In this document: in pieces, positions 8,912 through 18,084 of the stretch | How positions within the stretch are numbered: position 1 is the first letter of the stretch | Layout: every line of letters starts with the position of its first letter | NCBI GenBank assembly: GCA_020634565.1 | Contig: JACKBN010000010.1 | Coordinates: 124,001 to 188,000 of the forward strand | Direction: 5' to 3' | DNA length: 64,000 nucleotides | Source: Ardenticatenaceae bacterium | Lineage (GTDB): Bacteria > Chloroflexota > Anaerolineae > Promineifilales > Promineifilaceae | Notes under the pieces: model-generated | Databases searched by the model: none | Told to the model about the DNA's origin: nothing | The model's input: the letters and a program-made list of their open reading frames with translations, nothing else | Made by a program: the position numbers and the translations under genes

Positions 8912-10114
8912 TTAAAGGTTTTGAAAAAACTGAAGGTATTGTTGAGCTATTTCTTTGAGTTGATGATTCTGCTGGATGAAGGTACGGCCGTTTTCTGCAA
9001 TGAGCTGACGCAAAGTGGTATCAGCGGCAAGTTTGCTGAGCAGTTCCACAAGCAGGGCTTCGGCATAATCATCCGGAGTAACCTTGATGCAGGTGCCTTG
9101 GGGTAACTCTTGCAGCGGTTCAATATCGGAGGTGATGGTGGCAATGCCTAGCCCCATCAGCCGAATGGGTGTGTACGGTGTGCCGCCAATGTGGGGATGA
9201 CGCAGATGAATCCCTACATCCAGGGCAAACATTTGCCGCACAAAAGTGGCGGGGGGCTGCCAACCCGTCATATGTACCTGATCTTCTAGACCCATGTGCC
9301 GAATTTCATCGGCCAGATCGTAGCCATCGGCGGCAAAACCACCTAACAAGTAGTGCGCCGTGGGCTCATGGTTGGTGGCTTCCTTAAACGCCGCTAGACA
9401 GGCTCGCAAATGTTTATTGGGCACAAAAATGCCAAACGACCCGACCAAAAAACTGTCGGGTGTGAATCCCAAGGCGGTGCGCTGCTCTGTTCGTATTGCC
9501 GTCGGGTTCTTGGTTGCCAATTCTTTGGGGAGGAAGTAGGGGTAAGGAATAATTTTTGTATGGGCAAACGGCCGTAAACCCAAAACCTGCCTCTGGGCAA
9601 ATTGATTTTGCACGATAACGCCCTGACTGCTGTCGATAATGCGCTCAATGAGTGGAAAGCGCAGCAACACTTCATTGCCCAAGCCAGAACTAATTTGCTG
9701 GGCAATGTGGGCTGCATCATCCTGATAGGCATAAATGAGCTCGTCAATGTAGGCTTGGGGATTGTTTTGTCCCACCGTGGCGGTTAGGATGCAGCGGTGC
9801 AGAGTAGTGTCGTTGAGGATGACAACGCCGGGGAAGCGATGTACATAGTCGAGCATGTAGCCATGGAAACGGCCGTTATCTCCCAAAGAATAAACCGTGA
9901 CATCATAATCCTGCTGACGGGAAGGGTAGACCGTATGTGGAAAAACACCGATCCGGTCGTTGCTGAAATCAGTTTCTGGTGTGTACGTTCCGCTGGTGAA
10001 AACATCCAGCGCGAGCACTTCTGGCAGCGTTGCCAAGGCATCTATGAGCCCTTCAGCAAAATCTGCCAAAGCGGACTGGATAGGTGGCAGTGGGGTAAAA
10101 AAAGCAATGTGCAT
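8912..10114 (-). CDS. GT4 family glycosyltransferase
   Basis: I place the start at the ATG at 10114 (MHIAFFTPLPP...), because family members usually begin with this beta strand. A TTG at 10126 that overlaps the upstream stop is a second option. The 400-residue product has FFTPLPPIQSALADF at the N-terminus (the loop that contacts the donor in GT4 enzymes), FGIFVPNKHLRACL near residue 230 and a degenerate E-x7-E region (HIGGTPYTPIRLMGLG) near residue 318 in which the first Glu is missing. The gap between its stop and the IS element is short. It is the first gene after the IS in the leftward direction of transcription. Confidence 0.85.
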   Translation of the reverse strand: MHIAFFTPLPPIQSALADFAEGLIDALATLPEVLALDVFTSGTYTPETDFSNDRIGVFPHTVYPSRQQDYDVTVYSLGDNGRFHGYMLDYVHRFPGVVILNDTTLHRCILTATVGQNNPQAYIDELIYAYQDDAAHIAQQISSGLGNEVLLRFPLIERIIDSSQGVIVQNQFAQRQVLGLRPFAHTKIIPYPYFLPKELATKNPTAIRTEQRTALGFTPDSFLVGSFGIFVPNKHLRACLAAFKEATNHEPTAHYLLGGFAADGYDLADEIRHMGLEDQVHMTGWQPPATFVRQMFALDVGIHLRHPHIGGTPYTPIRLMGLGIATITSDIEPLQELPQGTCIKVTPDDYAEALLVELLSKLAADTTLRQLIAENGRTFIQQNHQLKEIAQQYLQFFQNL

Positions 10115-10122
10115 AAAGTGTG

Positions 10123-10488
10123 TCAATTACCCAATTTGTTTTGTTGCTTTTGTAGCAACGCGACTTCTTGCGCTAGCGCAGAAACGGCTTGCAGGGTTGC
10201 CTGATTGAACTGGTTTTGCTGCTGCACAATGGGGTCAATATACCACTGTAAGGTGCGGCGGATTAGTTTCTTTACTAAAGCGTTCAACTTGGCGATGATA
10301 CCTGGAGGCCAGTTGGGCCAGGCCAGCGGCTGGTGGCTGTTGACCCACACGGTCTGTTCCATTTCCCGGATAGACGGCCGTTTCTCCGGATCATCGGCAA
10401 AAAGCTGTGCCTGTTGGGCTACAACCTGCTGCCGCGTTTGCTCGATTAATTGAGCCGCTTGTTGAATGTTTTGCGCTAAATTGTCCAT
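10123..10488 (-). CDS. Small coiled protein of the glycan cluster, member 2
   Basis: 121 residues, soluble, Gln-rich. Residues 1-35 are a predicted amphipathic helix rich in Gln and Ala. Near residue 80 it has LQWYIDPIVQQQNQFN, the clearest form of the family motif, followed by a C-terminal heptad-like helix. Its stop overlaps a TTG of the following GT4 gene, and its start overlaps by 1 nt the stop of the GT4 gene upstream (10488), so it is translated tightly with both. No known domain recognised. The pattern across the cluster suggests a helper of glycosyltransferases or a piece of a membrane-associated complex. That is inferred only from position. Confidence 0.75.
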   Translation of the reverse strand: MDNLAQNIQQAAQLIEQTRQQVVAQQAQLFADDPEKRPSIREMEQTVWVNSHQPLAWPNWPPGIIAKLNALVKKLIRRTLQWYIDPIVQQQNQFNQATLQAVSALAQEVALLQKQQNKLGN

Positions 10489-11564
10489 TATTCACCTACG
10501 GAAATGCCCAGCCGATGAAGCACAGCGCGCAAACTGGCAGACGCTTGCTCCTGGTTAAAGCTGGCAACTCTTTCATACTGCTTTTGAATAACTTGCTGTC
10601 GAATCACCGGATCGCTTATCAAAAGATGGGCCATTTCTGCCACCGCGTCATAGCCTAGCTCATGAAATAGGACGCCAGCCTCTCCCAACGTTTCGGGAAT
10701 GGCGCTGCTGTGTCGCGCCAAAATTGGGACACCGTGAACCATGCTCTCCAGCAGCGGTACGCAAAAGCCTTCGTGCTGGCTGGCCGTCAGGTACAGATCG
10801 GCCTGCTGGTAATACGCTTCAAGCTGGGAATCGGACACCAGCCCGACCAGATGGGCCGAATTTGTCAACGAAAGGTCGTCTATCAGCGATTTTAGCGCCG
10901 CCACGTATGACGTGACGCCCAATGAACCGATAATGAAAAGCTCTGCATTTGGATTGATGTTGTGTTTGTAAATAGCAAAAATGCGCAGCGCATCTTCAAT
11001 TGCTTTGCTGGGCGCTACCCGTCCAACTGTTAGCCAAACCACTTTGTCCTGTGGAGTTTTGCTAGCTGCACGGCCGTTTTTCACCGGTTCTGGCAAGGTA
11101 AGGAAAAGAGGCAAAACGGCCGTTTTTGTCGGCTCAAACCCTGCTTTAACCAATTCCTGACGATTATATTCAGAATCGCCTACAGCCAGATCACAAGGTG
11201 CCATTGTTTTGAGCGCCTGGCGGCCCATGTCGCACAGCGCCGCCTGTTGGCTGTCCCATCCTGTGAAAAATTTGGCAGGGGTGATGTTGTGGTAAATGAG
11301 TAGCTTTCGCCCGCGAAATGCGTTAAACAGCCGAATGTTGGGCGAATAAATGGAGTAGTGAAAAATGAGCAGGTCATCGTTGTTTTCCAGAAAGGGGATG
11401 AACTGCGTGTCTGGCAAGACTCTTGCCTGTAACTGTGGCGCTACATGCTGGGCGTAGACGGCCGTTTCAAAACCCCAGGCCTGCAATTGCCCATCCATAG
11501 CCAACGTGCTGTTGCTCACGGCATCTCCGGGGATGAGGCCAAATGCCAGTTGATGAATCCGCAT
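10488..11564 (-). CDS. GT4 family glycosyltransferase
   Basis: The start is set at the ATG at 11564 (MRIHQLAFGLIPGDAVSN...), 7 nt after the stop of the upstream gene; the 16-residue extension before it lies across that stop and is unlikely. 358 residues. The GT-B C-terminal lobe has LTVGRVAPSKAIEDAL near residue 185 and TASQHEGFCVPLLESM near residue 268 with the E-x7-E donor motif intact. It is the close paralogue of the enzyme at 996-2060: both have FHYSIYSPN/FHYSLGSAL, IYHNITPAKFF/RYHNVTPPHFL and HEGFC motifs. A duplicated GT plus small-coiled-protein module is the simplest reading. Confidence 0.87.
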   Translation of the reverse strand: MRIHQLAFGLIPGDAVSNSTLAMDGQLQAWGFETAVYAQHVAPQLQARVLPDTQFIPFLENNDDLLIFHYSIYSPNIRLFNAFRGRKLLIYHNITPAKFFTGWDSQQAALCDMGRQALKTMAPCDLAVGDSEYNRQELVKAGFEPTKTAVLPLFLTLPEPVKNGRAASKTPQDKVVWLTVGRVAPSKAIEDALRIFAIYKHNINPNAELFIIGSLGVTSYVAALKSLIDDLSLTNSAHLVGLVSDSQLEAYYQQADLYLTASQHEGFCVPLLESMVHGVPILARHSSAIPETLGEAGVLFHELGYDAVAEMAHLLISDPVIRQQVIQKQYERVASFNQEQASASLRAVLHRLGISVGE

Positions 11565-11571
11565 CTGTGGC

Positions 11572-12030
11572 TTACTTCTCCTCGCGGTGCAGACGTGCCT
11601 CAAGTTCGGCAATCCGCTGCGTGTCTAGCTCGTGGCGCTGGGCCAGTTCATTGAGCACCAGCAGCATTTGCTGATTTAGCCGGGCTTGCTGCTGCATGAT
11701 GGGCAGCACATACCATCTTGTCGAAAGCGAATTCCAGGCGGTGCGAAAGGTCGCAATCAAAGGGCCGAAAATGGGCACATTAGAGGTGAACGGTTTTTCG
11801 TGCAGCGGTTCCTGGGCCATCAAGTCGATCATAAGACGATTCAGGGTTTCGGTACTGGCTTGGGCAACGGCCGTATGCTCTGGACGCAATTTCTCGGGGC
11901 CAATGTAGGCCACATCGGGCAGGTAGCTGCGCGTGGCCACGGCGTCCGCAATCCTCGCCTGGATAGCTGCTTCATCCAGAGCCGGATCGGGGATATGAAT
12001 GGTGGCGGCTTCTTCTTCTGGCGTTCGCAT
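11572..12030 (-). CDS. Small coiled protein of the glycan cluster, member 3
   Basis: 152 residues, no signal peptide. The N-terminal half is acidic and poorly conserved. The C-terminal half reads PIFGPLIATFRTAWNSLSTR then WYVLPIMQQQARLNQQM, the full form of the shared domain: a Pro-led helix, a Trp-Asn-Ser turn, the WYV..I..QQQ..N core and a heptad-like C-terminal helix ending in ELEARLHREEK. It is close to identical in layout to the C-terminal tail of the GT2 protein at 18085-19413. It lies 5 nt from its upstream GT4 neighbour and 7 nt from the downstream one. Function unknown. A scaffold role is an inference. Confidence 0.78.
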   Translation of the reverse strand: MRTPEEEAATIHIPDPALDEAAIQARIADAVATRSYLPDVAYIGPEKLRPEHTAVAQASTETLNRLMIDLMAQEPLHEKPFTSNVPIFGPLIATFRTAWNSLSTRWYVLPIMQQQARLNQQMLLVLNELAQRHELDTQRIAELEARLHREEK

Positions 12031-12035
12031 ATTGT

Positions 12036-13265
12036 TTATCCTCGCGCCGCTAACGTTTGGGCGTACGCTGCTTCTAAGCGGTCTGTCATCTGGCTGATGG
12101 TGTATTGTGCCAAAACTTTTTCCTGGCCGTGCTGGCCCATTTCCTGCCGCAGCACCGGATTCTGCAATAAGGTCTTGATGTGCGCCTGCACGGCTGAGGC
12201 GCTGCCTGGTTCTACTAGAAAGCCATCAACCCCGTGGGCGATTACGTGGCGAACGGCCGTAATATCTGCCCCAATCACTGGCTTGCCCAATAACCACGCC
12301 TCCAGGTACACAATGCCAAACGCTTCTCCCACTGAGGGCAACACCAGCATGTCACACGCCTGTAACAGCTGGAGCTTTTCCGTATCTGTCACTTTGTCGA
12401 AAACGTAAAGCGACGCCAAATTGCCATGCTGTTGCCACAACCGTTGTGAATCTTCTGTTTCGGGGCCAGCAGCCACCAGGAACAGATCGGAAAATTCAGC
12501 TTGTAACGATTGAAAGGCTGTCAAGACTAATTCCAGCCCTTTATATTTTGACTTTCGCCCCAGAAAAAGCAACATCGTGCCTGTCGTGGGCAGGTTTAGC
12601 CTTTGGCGGGCTTCTGGCTGGGGCATCTGCGGATAGTGAGCTGGGTCCAAGCCCACCCCAATCGTGCTGATACGTTCTGGCTTTAATGCCAAATCCATGT
12701 TTAGCAGAAAATCATGCTCAGCCTGAGTATCGGCCAAAATATGGTCAGCGCCCTGCAAAACGGTGCGCTGGTAGCCAATGTTGTAGGTGACTTCTTGCTC
12801 CGGGTGCAGGTGCGGAGTCACAACGATGGGCAGGCCCAGCTTCTTGGCGGCCCAATAGCCGTAGGCTACATGGGAATACACCAGGCAATTGAGGTGGATG
12901 AGATCGTAGGAAAGGCCGTTGCGCAGCATCTGGGTAAACATGCCGGGGGAAATTGGGCCACCGCCTAGAAAGATTAGCGGTTCGTAGATGGGGGAGCGGT
13001 TTTCCCAGTAATGGCGCAGGCCAAAATGAAGCATACGCCAGACTGATCCCCGCCGATACATGCTCCAAAAGCGGTGGATGTTGACTCCGTTCAGCCGTTC
13101 AAATGGCGGCAAGACGTTGGCCCAGGTATGAAAATCAACAGCGCGCGAGGTGTATACGTCCACCGTGTGGCCACGTGCCGCTAACGCTTCGGACAGGTCC
13201 GCAATGTACTTTTCTGAGCCACCGATGGCGGGTGGATATTGGTGGGAGACGTGTAGATAGCGCAT
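12036..13265 (-). CDS. GT4 family glycosyltransferase
   Basis: The start is the ATG at 13265 (MRYLHVSHQYPPAIGGSEKY...), two bases after the stop of the upstream GT4 gene; an open extension upstream overlaps that gene and is discounted. 409 residues. The N-terminal QYPPAIGGSEKYIADLSEAL segment is the classical GG donor loop of GT4. The C-terminal lobe has LFLGRKSKYKGLELVL near residue 230 and LPSVGEAFGIVYLEAWLLG near residue 308 with the E-x7-E pair. The pattern resembles phosphatidylinositol mannosyltransferase-like enzymes, but the acceptor cannot be deduced. It acts on the cytoplasmic face of the membrane in this kind of pathway. Confidence 0.87.
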   Translation of the reverse strand: MRYLHVSHQYPPAIGGSEKYIADLSEALAARGHTVDVYTSRAVDFHTWANVLPPFERLNGVNIHRFWSMYRRGSVWRMLHFGLRHYWENRSPIYEPLIFLGGGPISPGMFTQMLRNGLSYDLIHLNCLVYSHVAYGYWAAKKLGLPIVVTPHLHPEQEVTYNIGYQRTVLQGADHILADTQAEHDFLLNMDLALKPERISTIGVGLDPAHYPQMPQPEARQRLNLPTTGTMLLFLGRKSKYKGLELVLTAFQSLQAEFSDLFLVAAGPETEDSQRLWQQHGNLASLYVFDKVTDTEKLQLLQACDMLVLPSVGEAFGIVYLEAWLLGKPVIGADITAVRHVIAHGVDGFLVEPGSASAVQAHIKTLLQNPVLRQEMGQHGQEKVLAQYTISQMTDRLEAAYAQTLAARG

Positions 13266-13267
13266 CG

Positions 13268-14425
13268 TTAGTGAGTGGTCCACTCCCTCAGGAAATTTTC
13301 CAGGCGGTCCAGGATGAGTGGCCAAGTGTAGTTTTGAGTGGTGTAGGAACGGCCGTTCTCCCCCATTTTAGCCGCGATTTCTGGTTCAGTTAGGAAAAAA
13401 TTGAGCGCCGTAGAAAATTCGCTAAAATTTTCAAACGCCAATCCACCCTGGCTGCGGGCGACATGCCCTAAAGTGACCGGGCATTGTTTGTGCACCAGCA
13501 CCGGGCATTCGGCCAGCCACGCTTCCAGCAAAACCAGTGAGAAACTTTCGTTGAGCGAGGGATGAACCAGGGCGGTTGCTCCTGCCAAAAGCGCCTGCTT
13601 TTCTGCCTCGGAAACAAAGCCGCGCACCTCAAATGGAGGGCGAGCTGGTGGTGCGTACGGGCCATCACCGGCAAGTAGCAGCTTTAGCGGCGAACCTTCA
13701 TCTGCCAGACGCTCGACGTAATCATAAAGCAGCCCCAGATTTTTACCGGCTTCCAGGCGACCGATGGTGAGGATGTAGGGAAGTGTTGCGGGGCTTCTTT
13801 TGTGGGTGGAGGTTGTCGGACCGGAAACGGCCGCTCCTAAAACCCCTTGCCGCTTCAAGTCCACCTTTAATTGATTGACGGTAAATGCCTGTTCTTCAGG
13901 CGTTAAAAACAGTACGCCATGCAGTTCGGCGAGCAGCAGCCGAGACAGTTCTAGATAAGCATATGGCTCGTTATGTAAACAAGGGGCGAGAATGGTGCGC
14001 TCTGGAACAATCCAAGCGGCGGCTTGCGCCAGAGTGGCTTGATAAGGCAAAACCAGCAGTGCGTCATAATTCGCTGCTTCCTGCTCCACTGCCTGGTAAA
14101 GCGGTTGACTATGAGCGCCAGCCGCCCACCACGCTTTTTGTTCGCTTTGGTTCAGCTGCCATTGAGTGACCAGCTTGTGCGAGAGGGAACTGAAGCGCGC
14201 CTGGTCGTAGCTGGTGATGGGGAAGCGGTGCACCGTAACCCGATTGACAACGGTGCTGCCGTAGGGGAAGACGTTTTCCCAGGTGTAATAATCCTTGGCG
14301 CAGCTGGTGTACACCTGGATCTGGTGCCCGCGTTCGGCCAGATGTTCAGCCAGATGGCGAGCAAATGTTTCTGCGCCGCCCAAAATCTCTGCCCCGTAGC
14401 GGGCGGTGATGATTGCCAGTTTCAT
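13268..14425 (-). CDS. GT4 family glycosyltransferase
   Basis: The start is the ATG at 14425 (MKLAIITARYGAEILGGAETF...), which overlaps the TGA of the upstream small coiled-protein gene in an ATGA junction; the longer frame to 14647 is the shadow of that gene. 385 residues. GG loop at residues 14-19, LTIGRLEAGKNLGLLYDY near residue 220 for the donor lobe, and HPSLNESFSLVLLEAW near residue 292 with the E-x7-E motif. It is followed after two bases by the GT4 gene at 12036-13265. Sugar and acceptor unknown. Confidence 0.87.
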   Translation of the reverse strand: MKLAIITARYGAEILGGAETFARHLAEHLAERGHQIQVYTSCAKDYYTWENVFPYGSTVVNRVTVHRFPITSYDQARFSSLSHKLVTQWQLNQSEQKAWWAAGAHSQPLYQAVEQEAANYDALLVLPYQATLAQAAAWIVPERTILAPCLHNEPYAYLELSRLLLAELHGVLFLTPEEQAFTVNQLKVDLKRQGVLGAAVSGPTTSTHKRSPATLPYILTIGRLEAGKNLGLLYDYVERLADEGSPLKLLLAGDGPYAPPARPPFEVRGFVSEAEKQALLAGATALVHPSLNESFSLVLLEAWLAECPVLVHKQCPVTLGHVARSQGGLAFENFSEFSTALNFFLTEPEIAAKMGENGRSYTTQNYTWPLILDRLENFLREWTTH

Positions 14426-14856
14426 TCGCGCTCTGGTTGGTTCATGATGGCCAGCTGGGCTTGCAACGTTTCGATGGTGCGCTGCTGCTGTTGGGTAACG
14501 GCCGTTACCCGACCCAAGGCTTGCCAAAGCTGCCAATTGACGGTTTGTTGATGTTGCAAAGCGCGGTTGGTGTAAAAAAGAGCGATGTTGTGCAGACCCC
14601 GCTGCATTTTTTGCAGCACGGTGCCCAAGAGGGGAATCTGGCTCCAACCGGTATGGCTGAGCAGCAACTCGCGGTCAAAGGCGGGTATGGTTTGGGCCGC
14701 CTTTTCCATCTGGGCATAAAGCTCAACATCATAAGCAATGTCAGCTGGTTTGCCAGGGAAGACAACGGGGGGAACGGCCGTATCCAACGGATGCTCGGCC
14801 ATGGCTGTATCAATTCGGGTCTGAATTTTTTGCCAAGTCGGGTTGTAGTCATCCAT
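14422..14856 (-). CDS. Small coiled protein of the glycan cluster, member 4
   Basis: 144 residues, soluble. The N-terminal part is variable. From about residue 70 it has IPLLGTVLQKMQRGLHN, then a diverged core NIALFYTNRALQHQQTVN where the usual W-Y-V is replaced by ALFYT, then a Gln-rich heptad-like helix to the end. It overlaps the downstream GT4 gene by 4 nt and lies 14 nt from the GT-C-like gene upstream. Together with members 1 to 3 it makes the fourth free-standing copy in 17 kb. Function unknown. Confidence 0.72.
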   Translation of the reverse strand: MDDYNPTWQKIQTRIDTAMAEHPLDTAVPPVVFPGKPADIAYDVELYAQMEKAAQTIPAFDRELLLSHTGWSQIPLLGTVLQKMQRGLHNIALFYTNRALQHQQTVNWQLWQALGRVTAVTQQQQRTIETLQAQLAIMNQPERE

Positions 14857-14870
14857 GCTTCCTCTCCTCG

Positions 14871-17042
14871 TTACGGTTGCAAAATCTGATAGACGTCAAG
14901 AGAAACCTGAAAATTGTTCAGCGTTACCGGGATATGATCCTGAGGCATTTCCATAAGCGGCAGGTCCAAAGATTGGGAAAATGCCAGCTGTGCTTGTCCT
15001 TGGGTCCAGACAGGTGGCGTGGCGCCATTGACGGCGATCCAGTAGACCGAACGGCCGTTTGCCTGCCAGGTAGCAACGGCCGTTTGCAACGCCGGGTCAT
15101 CGCGAACTTCGGTGCGAATTGTGAAAACGGTCTGGTCAAACAAAAACCAGAGCGGTAAATCCAATATTTGGGCCGGTGTTTGCGTTTCCAGAAGCAGGAC
15201 CGCATCTTCCGGAAATTGCTCAGCAAGCGCTGAAAGCTCGTTGGTCAGCCCATCATACTCCACCACGCCCGCGATAGCCCGCAGGTGTTGGCCAAAGCCA
15301 GCCAACAGCAGCAACAGCAGCCCCAAAGGCACAATGCCCGCTGGCCAGGGAAGGCGTCCACGCGGGCGCAAAAACCAGATAAGCCAGGCCATGCCCATGA
15401 TGAAGGCGGGAAAAGCTAGCGGCACAAAGCGGCGCACCACCCAAAAATGGTCCAATGCCGTGCCTGCTCCTAGCAGGTAGAGCGGGGCAACATTCCCTAG
15501 CAAAATAAACAGGGCAACCCGAACGGCCGTTGTTTCTGCCTGGTAGATGAGCATGAGGAGGCCAAGCCCGCCCGCCAGCAGTCCGGCTCGCGTAAGGTAG
15601 AGGCGGGTCAGCTGGAATGCTTGTTCGGAGATGAATGGCAGCGGTGGTTCGCTGATTTGGCTGGTAACGGCCGTTCCTAAAACAAGAAGGCCAATGCCAA
15701 CAGGCAGCCCAATTTGCCAACGCTTGGGATGCTGAAACAGCCAGTTTAAGGCTCGCCCAGATAGGTTTCGTCCATACCGGAGCAGCGCAGTGACGACGAT
15801 AAGGCCTAGCACCCCCAACAGCAGCGCCAGCCAGTTGGCGGCCAGCAAACGAGACAGCCAGTCCATTGGGTATGGATAATTGGAGGCAGCGGCGACCAGC
15901 GGATCGGCCAGAAATGTAGGCAGTATCGAGCGAATCAGATGGTCCAAAAAGTAAATGGTGGCAATAAAACTGGCATGCCAGAGGGCTTGCAGATTGAGGA
16001 TCAGATACACGGCAATACCCCACCAGTACGAGGGGCGAAACTGTTGCCGCAGCCACAAATAGACAAAGGCAATCCCCAGCAAAACAGGAATTAGCACGGT
16101 ATCTAGCTTGGCTAATGAGAGTAAACCAAAACTGGCCCCAGCCAAAACGGCCGTTGCCCTGTCTCCCGACTCCAACAGTAACAGCAGGCTGAATAATCCA
16201 CCCCAAAAGAAAAACTGCACCATGATTTCCGCCGTGGGGTAGCCCGTGAACCAGACCTGCGTCACGCTAAAGGTCAGCAGCAGCAGGGTGAGCAGACCAA
16301 TCGGCTGGCCAAACAAGCGCGTGGTGGACAAATAGATCGCCAGACTACCTAGCAGAGCCAAAATCATGGTGGTTAGCAGGGCCAGGGGCACGCCTCCAGC
16401 GGCAAAAAAGACGGCAATCAGAGCGGGGTACAGGTGAAAGGCGTGTGGCAAATAGATGCCCACATCTGTGTCGCGAATGGTTAGGCCGCTCAGGCGCTGC
16501 CCTTCGCTCCACGGCCCAGGAAAACCGGCCTGATACGGCCGTGTTTCTGGCCAGACCAACACCGGGCGCAAGGCTTCGGGAACGGCCGTAATCTCCTCAT
16601 CGTATACCAAAATGGCACCTGTTTTGGCGATGTGAATGCCGGTGTTGACATAAACACCATGATCGCGACCGCCAACAATGTACTCAGACGGCCGTCCCGA
16701 TAATAAAATGCCAGTGAGCAGTAACAAACCGACAATGCCATCTTGCCAATGCCATGAGAAGCCAAAAAGTACCGACTTAAAATGACCTTGCCAGGCTACC
16801 CAACCAATCATAAATCCAACAGCTGGAAGAAGCAGGCTTAGTAACAATGCCAGGGAAAAAAGGCCAAACTCTGCTAGCGTTAAACTTAGCCAGCTTACAA
16901 CGGCCGTTCCGGTTAAGAACCAAAGGAATATGGTTTCTAGCCCCGTAAGTTTAAGCTGCAGCTTGTTACCAAAGGCCAACCAGATTGCAAAGCCTGGTAG
17001 CAAAATAATAAAAAACAAGAAAAACAAGGATAGAAAATTCAC
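14871..17042 (-). CDS. Polytopic GT-C-like glycosyltransferase (GT39/ArnT-like)
   Basis: A 723-residue membrane protein with a dozen or more hydrophobic segments from residue 1 to about 575 and a C-terminal soluble part of about 140 residues. This build is that of GT-C enzymes, which take a sugar from a polyprenyl-phosphate donor on the outer face of the membrane. The first large loop holds GRDHGVYVNTG (Asp at residue 127), in the place where GT-C enzymes keep their catalytic acid. Its start overlaps the stop of the epimerase gene by 4 nt. In this cluster it probably makes the extracytoplasmic modification of the glycan. A ligase or polymerase role is a less likely alternative. It carries nine ACGGCCGT copies, among the densest in the window. 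Confidence 0.75.
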   Translation of the reverse strand: MNFLSLFFLFFIILLPGFAIWLAFGNKLQLKLTGLETIFLWFLTGTAVVSWLSLTLAEFGLFSLALLLSLLLPAVGFMIGWVAWQGHFKSVLFGFSWHWQDGIVGLLLLTGILLSGRPSEYIVGGRDHGVYVNTGIHIAKTGAILVYDEEITAVPEALRPVLVWPETRPYQAGFPGPWSEGQRLSGLTIRDTDVGIYLPHAFHLYPALIAVFFAAGGVPLALLTTMILALLGSLAIYLSTTRLFGQPIGLLTLLLLTFSVTQVWFTGYPTAEIMVQFFFWGGLFSLLLLLESGDRATAVLAGASFGLLSLAKLDTVLIPVLLGIAFVYLWLRQQFRPSYWWGIAVYLILNLQALWHASFIATIYFLDHLIRSILPTFLADPLVAAASNYPYPMDWLSRLLAANWLALLLGVLGLIVVTALLRYGRNLSGRALNWLFQHPKRWQIGLPVGIGLLVLGTAVTSQISEPPLPFISEQAFQLTRLYLTRAGLLAGGLGLLMLIYQAETTAVRVALFILLGNVAPLYLLGAGTALDHFWVVRRFVPLAFPAFIMGMAWLIWFLRPRGRLPWPAGIVPLGLLLLLLAGFGQHLRAIAGVVEYDGLTNELSALAEQFPEDAVLLLETQTPAQILDLPLWFLFDQTVFTIRTEVRDDPALQTAVATWQANGRSVYWIAVNGATPPVWTQGQAQLAFSQSLDLPLMEMPQDHIPVTLNNFQVSLDVYQILQP

Positions 17043-18052
17043 TGAAGGCTGGGGTTAAGTGTTTGCCAAACGGATGGTATGTTTTTTTCAATTTCAATAT
17101 TTGCGAATTGTGACCCCTGGCGGGAGCCGACCTGCTGTGCCCAATCAGCCATTACCTTGACGCCAGTTTTCAAGTCCACAGATGTTTCCAGACCAAGTAT
17201 TCGTGACGCTTTTTCATGATTCGCATATGCGTGTACAACTTCATTACGCGCGGGCAGATATTGAATATTGGGTGATTGTCCAAATGCTTCAGCTACTGTC
17301 TGTGCCAGTTCCTGAACACTATATGGTGTGTCGGCCCCAATATTAAATACCTCATTATAGGCTTGCGGAATTTCGACACTTCGAGCGATGTAAGGTGCAA
17401 CATCATCGATATAACTAAACGCCCGGGTTTGTGTTCCGTCACCAAAAATAGTGAGCGGCTTTCCCTGCATTATCTGGTTCATAAAAATGCCAATGACGTT
17501 ACGATAGAGATCGCCAATATTTTGATTTTCGCCGTACACATTGTGTGGCCGGAAAATGATATAGGGAAGATCAAACATTTTGTTGGCTGTATGCAAATCT
17601 AATTCAACCGCATATTTGCTAATCCCGTAAGGATCTTCCGGTTTTGGAACAGTCTCTTCAATCATGGGCAACTGTGCCGTGCCATATACAGCAATTGAAC
17701 TGGTGAAGACGAAGCATTGCACATCGTGTTTAACAGCCTCGTTGATCAAATTGATGCTGCCAATTAAATTGTTGTTGTAATTAAAGCGACGAATAAAGTG
17801 GGAGAGCCCTTCCGCTGCATAGGCTGCAAGGTGATACACGTAGTTAAACTTATGTTGATTAAAGAGTTGAGAAATGAGTTTTGTATCGGTAACAGAGCCT
17901 TCTACGAACTGGGCCATATTGGGGATATTGTCTCGAAACCCACCGCTTAAATCATCTAATATGACGACATCGTGACCCATATTCAAGCAGTGACGGGCAA
18001 CATGAGACCCAATAAAACCTGCACCACCCGTAATTAAAGACGTTTTTTTCAT
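17039..18052 (-). CDS. NAD-dependent nucleotide-sugar epimerase/dehydratase
   Basis: 337 residues of the extended SDR family. TGGAGFIG at residues 8-15 binds NAD, HLAAYAA near residue 75 follows the usual sugar-binding loop, FTSSIAVYG near residue 116 holds the catalytic Ser, and Y142-G-I-S-K146 is the YxxxK pair. NVYGENQN and IFGDGTQTRAFSYIDD are typical of UDP-glucose 4-epimerase/UDP-glucuronate epimerase enzymes. It supplies a sugar nucleotide for the transferases. The gene is visibly more AT-rich than its neighbours and holds no ACGGCCGT copy over more than 1 kb, which may point to a separate origin. The exact sugar is not deducible. Confidence 0.9.
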   Translation of the reverse strand: MKKTSLITGGAGFIGSHVARHCLNMGHDVVILDDLSGGFRDNIPNMAQFVEGSVTDTKLISQLFNQHKFNYVYHLAAYAAEGLSHFIRRFNYNNNLIGSINLINEAVKHDVQCFVFTSSIAVYGTAQLPMIEETVPKPEDPYGISKYAVELDLHTANKMFDLPYIIFRPHNVYGENQNIGDLYRNVIGIFMNQIMQGKPLTIFGDGTQTRAFSYIDDVAPYIARSVEIPQAYNEVFNIGADTPYSVQELAQTVAEAFGQSPNIQYLPARNEVVHAYANHEKASRILGLETSVDLKTGVKVMADWAQQVGSRQGSQFANIEIEKNIPSVWQTLNPSLQ

Positions 18053-18084
18053 AATTAAAGGTTAAACCCTGTAAAATTTAAAGT